A stretch of 64,000 nt of DNA from Neisseria lactamica (GTDB taxonomy: Bacteria > Pseudomonadota > Gammaproteobacteria > Burkholderiales > Neisseriaceae). Shown one piece after another: positions 39,301 through 44,889 of the stretch. The stretch covers positions 744,001 to 808,000 of the forward strand of contig NZ_LR590477.1 of the NCBI RefSeq assembly GCF_901482445.1, given 5' to 3'. The notes under the pieces are model-generated. The model worked only from the letters and a program-made list of their open reading frames with translations. It did no database searches and was not told where the DNA came from. Made by a program: the position numbers and the translations under genes. How positions within the stretch are numbered: the first letter of the stretch is position 1; each line of letters opens with the position of its first letter.

Positions 39301-41477
39301 GCTACGCCCATCGCTCCTTTAGAAAGAGAGTGAATCCCCATCGAGATAGAGGCATGACCATTTTTGTTGTCTGAGCTGCTGTAATCTAAGGAGTCGGTAC
39401 TCAGGCGATAGCCAGTGATTTCGCGGTACGCATCGGAAAGCTTTTCCCCCGCCACCGTTTCGGTTTTCACTAATTTGATGGTACGAGTAACAGTCTTACC
39501 ATTGATTACTTCCGTAATTTTGCCATCGTATAGTTCAGGTGTGCCATCCTTCGTTACTTTTTCTCTGCTATATTCCACAACTTGATTCGCAGCCGTGCTA
39601 ATATCCGACCCGCCAATCATAATAGATGAGTGCCCTTGTGCAATAGTGCCCAAGCCCATCGCAATCGCACCCTGTTCACCTTTAGCCTTCGCCCCTTGAC
39701 CGATGGCAATGTCGGACACTTGTTCCGATACTGCACCTTGACCGACCGCAACAGAAGAGGTTGCCGCCTTAGAACTATCACCAACAGCCACAGCAGATTT
39801 ATCAGCATTTGCCTGATAACCAGCGGCTACGGCAGATTCTTCTGCCTTCGCCCCCGTACCTGCAGCCACCGCATAATTACCTTGCGCTTGCGAACCCATA
39901 CCAATGGCTACCGCAGCCTCCGCATTCGCGAATACGGACGCCCCAGAACCGATCGCTGTGGCACCAAAAGCACCTTTTCTAACGATTGAGTTCGTACCAA
40001 TCGCCACGCCCAACGGGGTGGTAGAGTGAGCCTGCATACCGATGACAGTAGAACCATCTTGACCATAGCTAGAACGATAGCTGTTATCTAATGTTGCGCC
40101 TACTAGTTCTTTATATTTGTCCCTAATCGTAATCGGGTTACCATTTTTTCCTGTGCCAGGCGTTGTCTCAGCGTCAAAATCATTCACGCCTTTGGCATCT
40201 TCGCTATCAGGATTCAAGGCTTTAAAATATTTCTTGTTGTCATAGGCTTGAATATCATTACCACCGATCACGATAGAGCCCTGACCTGCTACGGATTGCG
40301 CGCCAATGGCTACGGATTGGTCCCCAATAGCACGGGCATTACGACCTAAGGCTGTGGCTTCATTAATATTTACGCCTTGAAACGAAAAGAATCCCTCCTT
40401 ATCGGCCTTTCCTGAATTTTTGAAATAATCTAGTGTATTGGTAGTGCCACCAAAGGCTTTCGCCAATACTTTCACATTAGTATCCGCATCAGTACTATTG
40501 TCCGTCGGGAATCCATCTGTATCCACCTTGCGGTATCCAGCACCGGCACCGGCCCCTACTGCAACAGAAGAGTTTAAAGAAATATTATTTTTATTTACCC
40601 CAGTATAAGCACCAGTACCAATAGCTACACCGCCTGAATCATTACCATTGAGATTTTTCACAGCCTGGTTACTTCCCGACACAGCACCAACACCAATGGC
40701 AATACTATAACCTTTACCTACATTTCGAGTATTAGCTTCTGAACCCAAAACAATATCATAGTCTTTACTTGCTTTACTTTGTCGACCAAACGCTATTGAT
40801 GTAGTTCCAATGGCATCACTTCCATAGCCTATGGCATAACTATCGTGACCTGTAGCTTTCGATCCCATTCCCAATGCCAACGATGTAGCACCATTTGCTT
40901 GTGCGTTTGCACCAATAGCTACAGCATTATTATATTGTTGAGCACTAGCACCACTACCGATAGCTACAGCAAAATTTTTATCTGCTTGCGCTTGATAACC
41001 TAAGGCTATATTGCTTTTTCCACTGGCTTTTGAGTCTCCACCTATTGCTAATGCTCCATCGTTTCCTGTTGCTTGTGCACGATAACCAATAGCAAGTGAA
41101 TTATTATTTCCCATTGCCTTAGAATCTTTACCAATAGCAATAGAGTCGCTACCTGTTGCAGTAGCCATCCCTTTTGTTGAATTAATCTGAATCAACCCAC
41201 TTGCAGCAGTCTCAGCAGCCGCATAAGCCGCACTACCGCTTAATAGCGATAATGCGATGGCTGAAGATTTAATAAGGTTCGCTGAAGAGCCGGACGCACT
41301 TTTTTTGGCACTTGATGAGCTTTGTTTTTTGTGTGCTTTGGTTAATTCGGATACTGCCACCCAAGATTGGGTTACCTGCTGTAAATGACACGGAAAATTT
41401 TGTTCATTGATTCTCTCTGTTTGCAATACGCCGCCCGCGCTTTTGATGCTTCCAGCTGCCGGGCAGCAAACGACCAT
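30378..41477 (-). CDS. nhhA: Giant trimeric autotransporter adhesin at the nhhA (Hia/Hsf) locus, start region frame-disrupted
   Basis: The frame encodes about 3,700 residues of a surface adhesin. The last 90 residues (AYLPGKSMMAIGGGTYRGEAGY to ASASVGYQW) form the YadA-type anchor, and residues just before it match meningococcal NhhA closely, so the locus is nhhA. NhhA is about 600 residues; this gene is six times longer. The N-terminal third carries YadA-like head repeats (AxAIGxxA units); the middle and C-terminal parts have many ISneck, TrpRing and KG-type modules, plus helical inserts. Residues 1001-1164 form a coiled-coil insert. The canonical signal peptide start at 41407 (MNKIFRVIYS) is out of frame; the open frame instead begins upstream at 41477 without a ribosome site. 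See 41372-41407. DUS occur inside at 32241 and 35263. Confidence 0.85.
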   Translation of the reverse strand: MVVCCPAAGSIKSAGGVLQTERINEQNFPCHLQQVTQSWVAVSELTKAHKKQSSSSAKKSASGSSANLIKSSAIALSLLSGSAAYAAAETAASGLIQINSTKGMATATGSDSIAIGKDSKAMGNNNSLAIGYRAQATGNDGALAIGGDSKASGKSNIALGYQAQADKNFAVAIGSGASAQQYNNAVAIGANAQANGATSLALGMGSKATGHDSYAIGYGSDAIGTTSIAFGRQSKASKDYDIVLGSEANTRNVGKGYSIAIGVGAVSGSNQAVKNLNGNDSGGVAIGTGAYTGVNKNNISLNSSVAVGAGAGAGYRKVDTDGFPTDNSTDADTNVKVLAKAFGGTTNTLDYFKNSGKADKEGFFSFQGVNINEATALGRNARAIGDQSVAIGAQSVAGQGSIVIGGNDIQAYDNKKYFKALNPDSEDAKGVNDFDAETTPGTGKNGNPITIRDKYKELVGATLDNSYRSSYGQDGSTVIGMQAHSTTPLGVAIGTNSIVRKGAFGATAIGSGASVFANAEAAVAIGMGSQAQGNYAVAAGTGAKAEESAVAAGYQANADKSAVAVGDSSKAATSSVAVGQGAVSEQVSDIAIGQGAKAKGEQGAIAMGLGTIAQGHSSIMIGGSDISTAANQVVEYSREKVTKDGTPELYDGKITEVINGKTVTRTIKLVKTETVAGEKLSDAYREITGYRLSTDSLDYSSSDNKNGHASISMGIHSLSKGAMGVAIGTGARADALGSMALGTGAHAGMQNSVAIGTGAVADEVSKGTRQTDISYDEDGNVVETGSAKAKYTFRWAGGINTSEGDVVSFGTPGAERQLKNVAAGRVAEDSTDAVNGSQLNAITRSLSQTITNGWQVGGNNKFRLSNIGSNGRVNFLDGLGTAVNIAEINQAEDTKGNKLVKIGSDFYKASDFTDGKLNAGAQKVSAAEIKKQPAGANVTFDVKEVNSTLSVSPVGLKVTTGEVTANPDGTMKTPNNTTKANNATVTTAMNAAETALVASQKEWREKNDAYQQTELAYLAADTALTKGKEAVEAIQADIATTQQELQAAQSILATDKAALARAQADVASNPSDVTKQSVLHKANEKVESTQFVVDQRTQKLAHQQATLTERQTQVSVLEQEKNKAETVRNTAKDAYDVANSDLNKKKEEFDTAKKAFVAAGANQIATVQNVADSINASGWTLQQGTTDKDLVHPGDKVAFVDGNGTTVTVTTDAGGKRSEIKFDIDKADLTTTAGKVVAPDVKALKEAVTEAEREATANPTDIAKQKALTDAKAALAKEENKVVTAQNVAEAINEVYWKAVASGNGENGTEDNVKAGTKVTFDAGKNIEIDHSTANKFTFKTVDNPVFTTVQIGNNGPKITNDGDNLKVTNADGTSPTKITNVANGSDGNDAVNVSQLKASGWKVAGNAKTEVDTINPSEQVNFLDGSGTTVTIEKDKGANGKENGNVNVKYDVKLGNGLDKDTGGNITVKPADKSITVSSNGIKVNTDNKTITVGTDGTVKAVTGTIETVTDKNKATGEKVGQVRPAEADKGKLATVDAVASAVNSAKWMAKATNTNTEITDTDKTNDTTGEGIAAGDEVTFTAGKNLRVKRDGKNFTFATDKDVSFDSVKVGAEDTAANGKKPVSLTTEAATTADNNQTAPTTALNISSGTGTDAKPTQITGVGSVLKTTTVTSAPDGTTPANQPKLVNLGTAHGQTELDNNILNSAATVRDLANMGWKVSSDKATGAEDKSYNDVVRNADEVKFVGTNAAKVSGKTENGVRTITVDVEVPDVKTAKLVSSTDGSVIAPSTDSKLQDALKTAKDELVALPKDATDEQKKEAEKKVKDAETALNKALDDKGVATAKNVADMINNSGFTLKTSAAADGKKDTASAGSEVIKSGKTVEMVAGKNLTVKQEADGKVIYSLNPELINLTSAEFKGTGKNAPTTKLTNAGITITSATAGKQPVSLTENGLNNGGNTITNVAGNLDGAKTGTDAPTTSATKPTALTETNAATVGDVLNAGWNIQEKGAPKDFVKAYDTVNFDEGNGTSVSVGVSKDGKISTVKYSVKAADKSLEVGANGVNVKVSDGIETTTDGIAVKAADKTLTVGKDGVKVNTGAIAAANGGEDQTINRGKVTVTPKTKADGTTETQAEAETRAASEIATVKNVADAINSAAWIAKVENTDDSVDTPTKNDKGTAVKAGDTLNLKAGKNLRVKRDDGNITFALAKDITVETANVENTLSIGKDGAKVNIASGANGLTLAGTETAADGSINNKAPVYLNGIKPTLHDTLAGSPTTNITANINAADYHRAASVQDVLNAGWNIRGAKQAGGEVENVDFVRTYDTVDFVSGNKATTDVTVVAKEGGKGAVVTITAINEAGSITTTDGKVVVGTNGKASTDPKAGDKVAKTGDVANAINQSGWKTNATKIDGKAATDANKTQLINPGDAVNYENGNGTVANVEVKQGKDGNPDTVSVKYDVKADGTTIKVGDDGKVTAVTGETEAVTADANGKKKGQLKAKDGDGSKLATVESVANAVNSAKWYAKADNDQTATVSDKGKTTNDDGAEMGAGDALTLTAGKNLRVKRDGKNFTFATVEKPEFEGVTLKKGGNTVNIAPTANGLDLSKQPAAAGGAAQPVSITGVTSGLATYPQVGNKDTPQTGLVDLSKPATGTPTVGDNTAATVGDLRGMGWVLSADKKTDNPAETYNAQVKNAEEVKFVGASGVTVSGKTEGNVRTITVGVDHQLATNNSVKPVEYTKKDGTKVYPKTVTNGGKTETKFYPNADGTGDEVPAGDVIVSVNGANGTTSPTTLSNVKSNLPETRNTADAGNPASKSQSAPTIGTADGNVNANNAATVGDILNSGWNLKGNGNAVDFVRAYDTVNFVNGKGTTVSIETDGKESRVKVDVDTGVITAETKDGKATGKVAGPVANAADLSKAIKDAQDELAKAGDEQAKKAAQTKLDTANKAADEAGLNKVATAQNVADMINNSGFTLKTSATVAADNLTADNTLKNDGEVINPGKTVEMVAGKNLTVKQDAGGKVTYATKDDVEFATVKIGKDEDGKKPVSLTTEKAVNASNNETGKEPETALKISSDGKPAQLVGVASVLNTSEVSTKPNGDKKADGKPAESKTEKLIDLAGTKAAPVNKNAAATVGDLQNMGWVVSTKDGNGYTDVVKNANKVDFKGGNGIEVRGSTAADGTRVITVSAKEGKVTNKVEITKNDGSKVHAVIIDGKYYERDENGKPKTDTEIPAADIKAADNGGSGFVTGNTVANAINKSGWNVGLAEKAKADAAFGDSKYALDAGKPEKVNPDDNVHFANGNNTVVKAATVEEVDKDGKTVTNTYIRVDAELPISQISAVDENGNKVVKDADGNWYLSKADGTADKTQPKVDPAKVRQSAGMDPENKGDRYTPLAKRSDDTALTADQKDALSKQQDQYAKDAADKIAKELKGQPQAVIEAAQKAAAEVARVEAKDKYLKDNGLDKGIGGTVITNVAWGQKPDDAVNVDQLQNSGWNLDSKVVKGSSGKVISGNVSPSKVKMDETVNIDAGNNIEITRNGKNIEIATSMAPQFSSVSLGVGADAPTLSVDGDALNVGSKKDNKPVRITNVAPGVKEGDVTNVAQLKGVAQNLNNRIDNVDGNARAGIAQAIATAGLVQAYLPGKSMMAIGGGTYRGEAGYAIGYSSISDGGNWIIKGTASGNSRGHFGASASVGYQW
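41372..41407 (-). other. Out-of-frame extended signal-peptide start
   Basis: ATG at 41407, preceded by AGAGAGAATCA, reads MNKIFRVIYSR then stops at 41372-41374. This is the expected start of an extended signal peptide of large autotransporters. The continuation VTQSWVAVSELTKAHKK is present but in the other frame. Adding one base after AGC (AGC-AAG-GTA) would restore MNKIFRVIYSKVTQSW. A one-base deletion, or a sequencing error, is the simplest explanation. Confidence 0.75.
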
Positions 41478-41586
41478 ACACAATTATTGATAGTCCCATT
41501 GTATTGTAGAAACCCGGTTAGGAGAATCTCTCTAATTGCCAATATTCCCCTATAATTGAACGCATTACACTTTTTTACTCAAATGC

Positions 41587-41598
41587 GGGGGGGGGGGG
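41587..41598 (-). repeat. Poly-C tract (12 C on the coding strand) upstream of the autotransporter
   Basis: Twelve uninterrupted G on the plus strand, read as C on the coding strand, lie about 180 bases upstream of the 41407 ATG. Downstream of the tract on the coding strand are TTGAGT and TATAGG boxes with poor (22-base) spacing. Mononucleotide tracts of this length commonly vary in Neisseria and tune promoter activity. Confidence 0.85.
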
Positions 41599-41644
41599 AT
41601 TTTTGAATGTTTTTGACGAAAATTTACATTTGGACAATAAAAAG

Positions 41645-41676
41645 AAAAAAGCCGTGTCGCATCTGTGCAACACGGC
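41645..41676 (-). terminator. Terminator of rubredoxin gene
   Basis: On the minus strand GCCGTGT and ACACGGC form a seven-pair stem with a 12-base loop followed by TTTTTT. It lies about 90 bases past the rubredoxin stop. Confidence 0.88.
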
Positions 41677-41765
41677 TTGGCGGGCTGAAAGGGATAAAAC
41701 GGCGTTCCCTGCCGCCGCAGGCGGAACGCCGGATGACGGGGTTTTCCCTAAGGGTGCGGCTGCCG

Positions 41766-41936
41766 CTATATCACGAAATCCAACAGGTAGAAATCTTCTT
41801 TGCCTACACCGCATTCGGGGCATTTCCAGTCGTCGGGGATGTCTTCAAACTTTGTTCCGGGGGCGATGCCGTGTTCGGGGTCGCCGTGTTCTTCATCGTA
41901 AATCCAGCCGCAGGGGCCGCACATATATTGCGCCAT
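41766..41936 (-). CDS. Rubredoxin
   Basis: This 56-residue electron carrier holds one iron bound by four cysteines: CGPCG near the N-terminus and CPECG near the C-terminus. Rubredoxins pass electrons to oxygen- or peroxide-reducing enzymes. The start at 41936 (MAQYMCGPCGW) follows AAGGAAACACAA. In MC58 the gene next to nhhA is also a rubredoxin, so this pairing supports the nhhA identification. A Correia element lies directly upstream. Confidence 0.95.
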   Translation of the reverse strand: MAQYMCGPCGWIYDEEHGDPEHGIAPGTKFEDIPDDWKCPECGVGKEDFYLLDFVI

Positions 41937-41956
41937 TTGTGTTTCCTTGTTTTTTG

Positions 41957-42111
41957 TATAGCGGATGAACAAAAACCGGTACGGCGTTGCCTCGCCTTAG
42001 CTCAAAGAGAACGATTCTCTAAGGTGCTCAAGCACCAAGTGAATCGGTTTCGTACTATTTGTACTGTCTGCGGCTTCGCCGCCTTGCCCTGATTTTTGTT
42101 CATCCGCTATA
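41957..42111. repeat. Correia element, full-length form, 155 bp
   Basis: Ends are TATAGCGGATGAAC and GTTCATCCGCTATA. The middle contains AGAGAACGATTCTCT and the CAAGCACCAAGTGAATCGG segment that are lost in the short copies. It lies 21 bases upstream of the rubredoxin start and may influence it. Confidence 0.92.
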
Positions 42112-42201
42112 AATCAGGGTTTGGGAGGATGGTGAGGTATCCGCCCGGTTTTTTTGGGGTTGTTTTTTTTCGATAGATTCCTGTGGTTTTTCGATTACTG
42201 G

Positions 42202-42371
42202 ATTCCCACTTCCGTGGGAATGACGGTTTGGAGGTTTCGGTTTTTCCGATGGATTCCTGTTGCGTTAGGGGGCTGGATTCCCGCTTTTGCGGGAATGACG
42301 GTTTGAGGGTTTCTGTTTTTTCCGATGGATTCCTGTTGCGTTGGGGGCTGGATTCCCGCTTTCGCGGGAAT
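42202..42371. repeat. Three tandem dRS3-type units
   Basis: Copies at 42202-42221, 42277-42296 and 42352-42371 have ATTCCC-N8-GGGAAT, spaced by exactly 75 bases from start to start. The segments between them (TTTTTCCGATGGATTCCTGT) are also repeated, so this is a short tandem array downstream of the acyl-CoA dehydrogenase-like gene. Confidence 0.88.
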
Positions 42372-42404
42372 GACGCGGTGAGGGTTTCGGTTTTTTCCGC
42401 CTGT

Positions 42405-43496
42405 TTATTTTGCGGCTTCGATTGCCGCTATTTCTTTGCGCAGGTGTTTGATCGCGGGGGTTACGATGGCGACAAACATTGCTTCGCGGACGCGCCTTTG
42501 GGCGGGACTGCGCATCAGGTAGCCTTTTGCGCCGGAATGCAGGGCGGCGGATTGGGCGGCGGCAAGGGCCAGTACGGCGGCGGCTTCGCGCAGCTTGAGG
42601 GTGGCGAGGTTGTCGGGCGTGCCGCTCCAAGCCAAGCCGGCGAGCCGTTCGGTTTCTGCCCACGCGCCGTCCAACCTTGCTTTGAGGCTGTCGTAGCCGT
42701 CGTCGAGATAGCTGTTGACTTCGGCGTTGACGACGTTGGCGAGGCGGATGATGCCGAGGCTGCCGTCTATCACGCCCGCGCCGATGCCGATTTGCAGGAG
42801 GATAAAGCCTGCTTTGATGCTTTGGATGTAGTCGGCAAACTGTTCGGGCGCGGCGATGATGTCTTCGTCGGGGATAAATACGTCTTTGAAGTTCAGGCTG
42901 AAGGTGCGCGTGCCTTCAAGGGCGCAAAATTCGGGGCAGTTTTGCAGGCTTACGCCTTCCCATTGTCCGCCGGTGATAAACATAACGTAACCGTCGCCGA
43001 TTTGGGCGGTATTCGCCCAAATGTGGTCTTCGCCGATGTTGGACACCCACGGCAACGCGCCGTTGACTGTATAACCGCCCTCCACGCGTTCGGCTTGGAG
43101 GTTGTGTTTTTCGATGCCGGCAAGGTGTTTGACGGTATTGGACATTCCGGTGCCCGCCAATACTTTGCCTTGCAGGATGTCGGCGAGGTATTTGTCTTTG
43201 ACGGCCCGGTTGGGCGTTTGGTGCAGATACCACGCGCAAGCCGCCTGACACCACGCACTGAAAGAGGTTGCGCCGCATTCTTTGCCGATTTCGCGCAAGA
43301 CGGCGATTTGTGCGGCAAGCCCCAAGCCGTTGCCGCCTTCGGCTTCTGTGCCGACTGCGCCGAATCCGCCGATTGCGCCGAGTTCGCGCATAAATGCTTC
43401 GGGGTAATATCCTTTGCGGTCGATGTCGTCCACTATGGGTTTGAGCTTGGTTTTGACGAGTTCGGCAACGTTGGCAATCAGGGTTTGGGCGTTCAT
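42405..43496 (-). CDS. Acyl-CoA dehydrogenase-like protein
   Basis: The 363-residue protein has the shape of FAD-dependent acyl-CoA dehydrogenases: an N-terminal helical domain (GGFGAVGTEAEGGNGLGLA), a middle beta domain (ALPWVSNIGEDHI, LEGTRTFSLNFKDVFIPDEDIIA) and a C-terminal helical domain. I could not place the catalytic glutamate with confidence, so a dehydrogenase reaction is only probable. Acyl-CoA dehydrogenase-like hydrolases or oxidases such as the isovaleryl group are also possible. The start at 43496 follows AAGGAACAAAG. It is downstream of the AhpD-like gene on the same strand. Confidence 0.8.
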   Translation of the reverse strand: MNAQTLIANVAELVKTKLKPIVDDIDRKGYYPEAFMRELGAIGGFGAVGTEAEGGNGLGLAAQIAVLREIGKECGATSFSAWCQAACAWYLHQTPNRAVKDKYLADILQGKVLAGTGMSNTVKHLAGIEKHNLQAERVEGGYTVNGALPWVSNIGEDHIWANTAQIGDGYVMFITGGQWEGVSLQNCPEFCALEGTRTFSLNFKDVFIPDEDIIAAPEQFADYIQSIKAGFILLQIGIGAGVIDGSLGIIRLANVVNAEVNSYLDDGYDSLKARLDGAWAETERLAGLAWSGTPDNLATLKLREAAAVLALAAAQSAALHSGAKGYLMRSPAQRRVREAMFVAIVTPAIKHLRKEIAAIEAAK

Positions 43497-43629
43497 CTTT
43501 GTTCCTTAAGGTTTGCGGGGGAATCGGGGGCGCGCCTGATGCGCGGCTGCTTCCCTGCCGCTTGGCGGCTTGTTTTTGTTTGAGGGGGTGTTTTTGAAAA
43601 ACCGCCCGATATTCGGGCGGTTTGCCGTA

Positions 43630-44178
43630 TCAGGCGTAAGCCTGCAATTCGGGGTTGATTTCGGTTTGGGCGAGGTTGTTGACGTAGTTGCACAGGGTTG
43701 CCAAGGCTACGCCCATTACGACTTCGACTGCCTGCTGCTGGTTGTAGCCCGCATCGAAAAATGCTTTGAGTTCGGCATCGGATACCGCGCCTTTTTTCGC
43801 CATTACGGCTTGGGTGAAGGCGGCGAGCGCGCCGAGTTTGGCATCGTCAAACGCGCCTGCATCCAAATCGCGGGAGGCTTTGACGGACTGTTCGGACAGG
43901 AGTTTTTTCAGAGTCGCCAGCTTGGTGTGTCCTGCCACGCAGAAACCGCATTGGTTGGTACGGGCAGCGATGATCTGGATGACTTCGACTTCGCCGGCGG
44001 TCAGGCTGTTGGCGGCGTTGAGCTTGCCGACTTCTTGGTAAAACGCCAAAGCTTCGGGGGCGTTTGCCAATACGCCGATAAGGTTGGGGATAAAGCCGTT
44101 GTTTTGAAGTACGGTCTCTACGCGCGCTTTGGCGGCTTCGGGGGCGGTTTCGAGGGTGTGTACGGTTAAACGTGCCAT
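43630..44178 (-). CDS. AhpD-like carboxymuconolactone decarboxylase family protein
   Basis: The 182-residue protein contains the redox CxxC motif of AhpD-type peroxidase partners in TNQCGFCVAGHTKLA (near residue 65). Family members reduce alkyl hydroperoxide enzymes or act as decarboxylases; the CxxC and downstream His favour an antioxidant role. The start at 44178 follows AAGGAAAGAAA. It is about 130 bases upstream of the acyl-CoA dehydrogenase-like gene and may share its transcript. Confidence 0.85.
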   Translation of the reverse strand: MARLTVHTLETAPEAAKARVETVLQNNGFIPNLIGVLANAPEALAFYQEVGKLNAANSLTAGEVEVIQIIAARTNQCGFCVAGHTKLATLKKLLSEQSVKASRDLDAGAFDDAKLGALAAFTQAVMAKKGAVSDAELKAFFDAGYNQQQAVEVVMGVALATLCNYVNNLAQTEINPELQAYA

Positions 44179-44284
44179 TTTCTTTCCTTGTTCGCAAATA
44201 TTGGGGACGGGCGCATAGTACGCATTTCGGAATGAAATGGGAAAGACTGATTGGTTATGTGCTGCAAACGAAAAGTTATAAGAA

Positions 44285-44312
44285 ATGCCGTCTGAAGCCT
44301 TTCAGACGGCAT
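44285..44312. terminator. DUS-pair hairpin between AhpD-like and DUF2628 genes
   Basis: ATGCCGTCTGAA and TTCAGACGGCAT form a tight hairpin 15 bases beyond the stop of the DUF2628 gene on the minus strand. Confidence 0.85.
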
Positions 44313-44327
44313 AGCGGGGAAACGCGC

Positions 44328-44699
44328 CTACCTGCCCCCGCGCCCGAAATATTGCGCCAATGCGGCTTGGGGGTTGGCTGCCTCAACCGTTTCGGGCAAT
44401 TCGGTATAGCCGCGCGATAAAAGGTGGCGCGCATAAAGGCTGTTGCCCTTTGCGCCGAACCAGACGGAAACCGCCAAGCCCAATACATTAAACGCCGAGT
44501 CTGTGGCGGGCGTGTCGCCGTAAACCAGTTGGGCAAACACCGCCAGCACGAATATCGCGCCCGTCAGCCCCAGCCCCAAACCCCACATTCTCTTGAAACA
44601 CGCCCACAACGTGCCGAACAAAAGGCCCGGCCACGACCAGCCTTGTTTGACGGCTTGGGGCGGCAGGGCGGGATGGGTGTAGATTTTGTATGGTTTCAT
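44328..44699 (-). CDS. DUF2628 membrane protein
   Basis: This 123-residue protein has the DUF2628 N-terminus (MKPYKIYTHPALPPQAVKQGWSWPG) and two to three membrane helices, seen in WPGLLFGTLWACFKRMWGLGLGLTGAIFVLAVFAQLVY and FNVLGLAVSVWFGAKGN. The function of the family is unknown; it sits in the inner membrane. The start at 44699 follows AAAGGAAACACG. A longer frame that reads into dld antisense space was rejected. It lies between the AhpD-like gene and dld. Confidence 0.85.
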   Translation of the reverse strand: MKPYKIYTHPALPPQAVKQGWSWPGLLFGTLWACFKRMWGLGLGLTGAIFVLAVFAQLVYGDTPATDSAFNVLGLAVSVWFGAKGNSLYARHLLSRGYTELPETVEAANPQAALAQYFGRGGR

Positions 44700-44829
44700 C
44701 GTGTTTCCTTTTCGGTTGAAACCCTGCCCTTTGGGGGCGGTAGGATCAGACTTTATTTGTGAGACGCGCGCCCGCGTGCCGGCATACGGCTTGAAAGCGA
44801 TTACCCGACGGGGAACTTCAAACCCGACA

Positions 44830-44865
44830 ATGCCGTCTGAACGGTGTTTTGCCTTCAGACGGCAT
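44830..44865 (-). terminator. DUS-pair terminator of dld
   Basis: ATGCCGTCTGAA and TTCAGACGGCAT pair around a 12-base loop, beginning 25 bases beyond the dld stop on the minus strand. Confidence 0.85.
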
Positions 44866-44889
44866 TGCCTGCCTTCAAAGCGGATGCGC

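Noticed and set aside
42202..42371. Tandem repeats that look like a small CRISPR array
   Set aside because: Unit is dRS3 with repeated spacers; the spacers are not unique and no cas genes are present.
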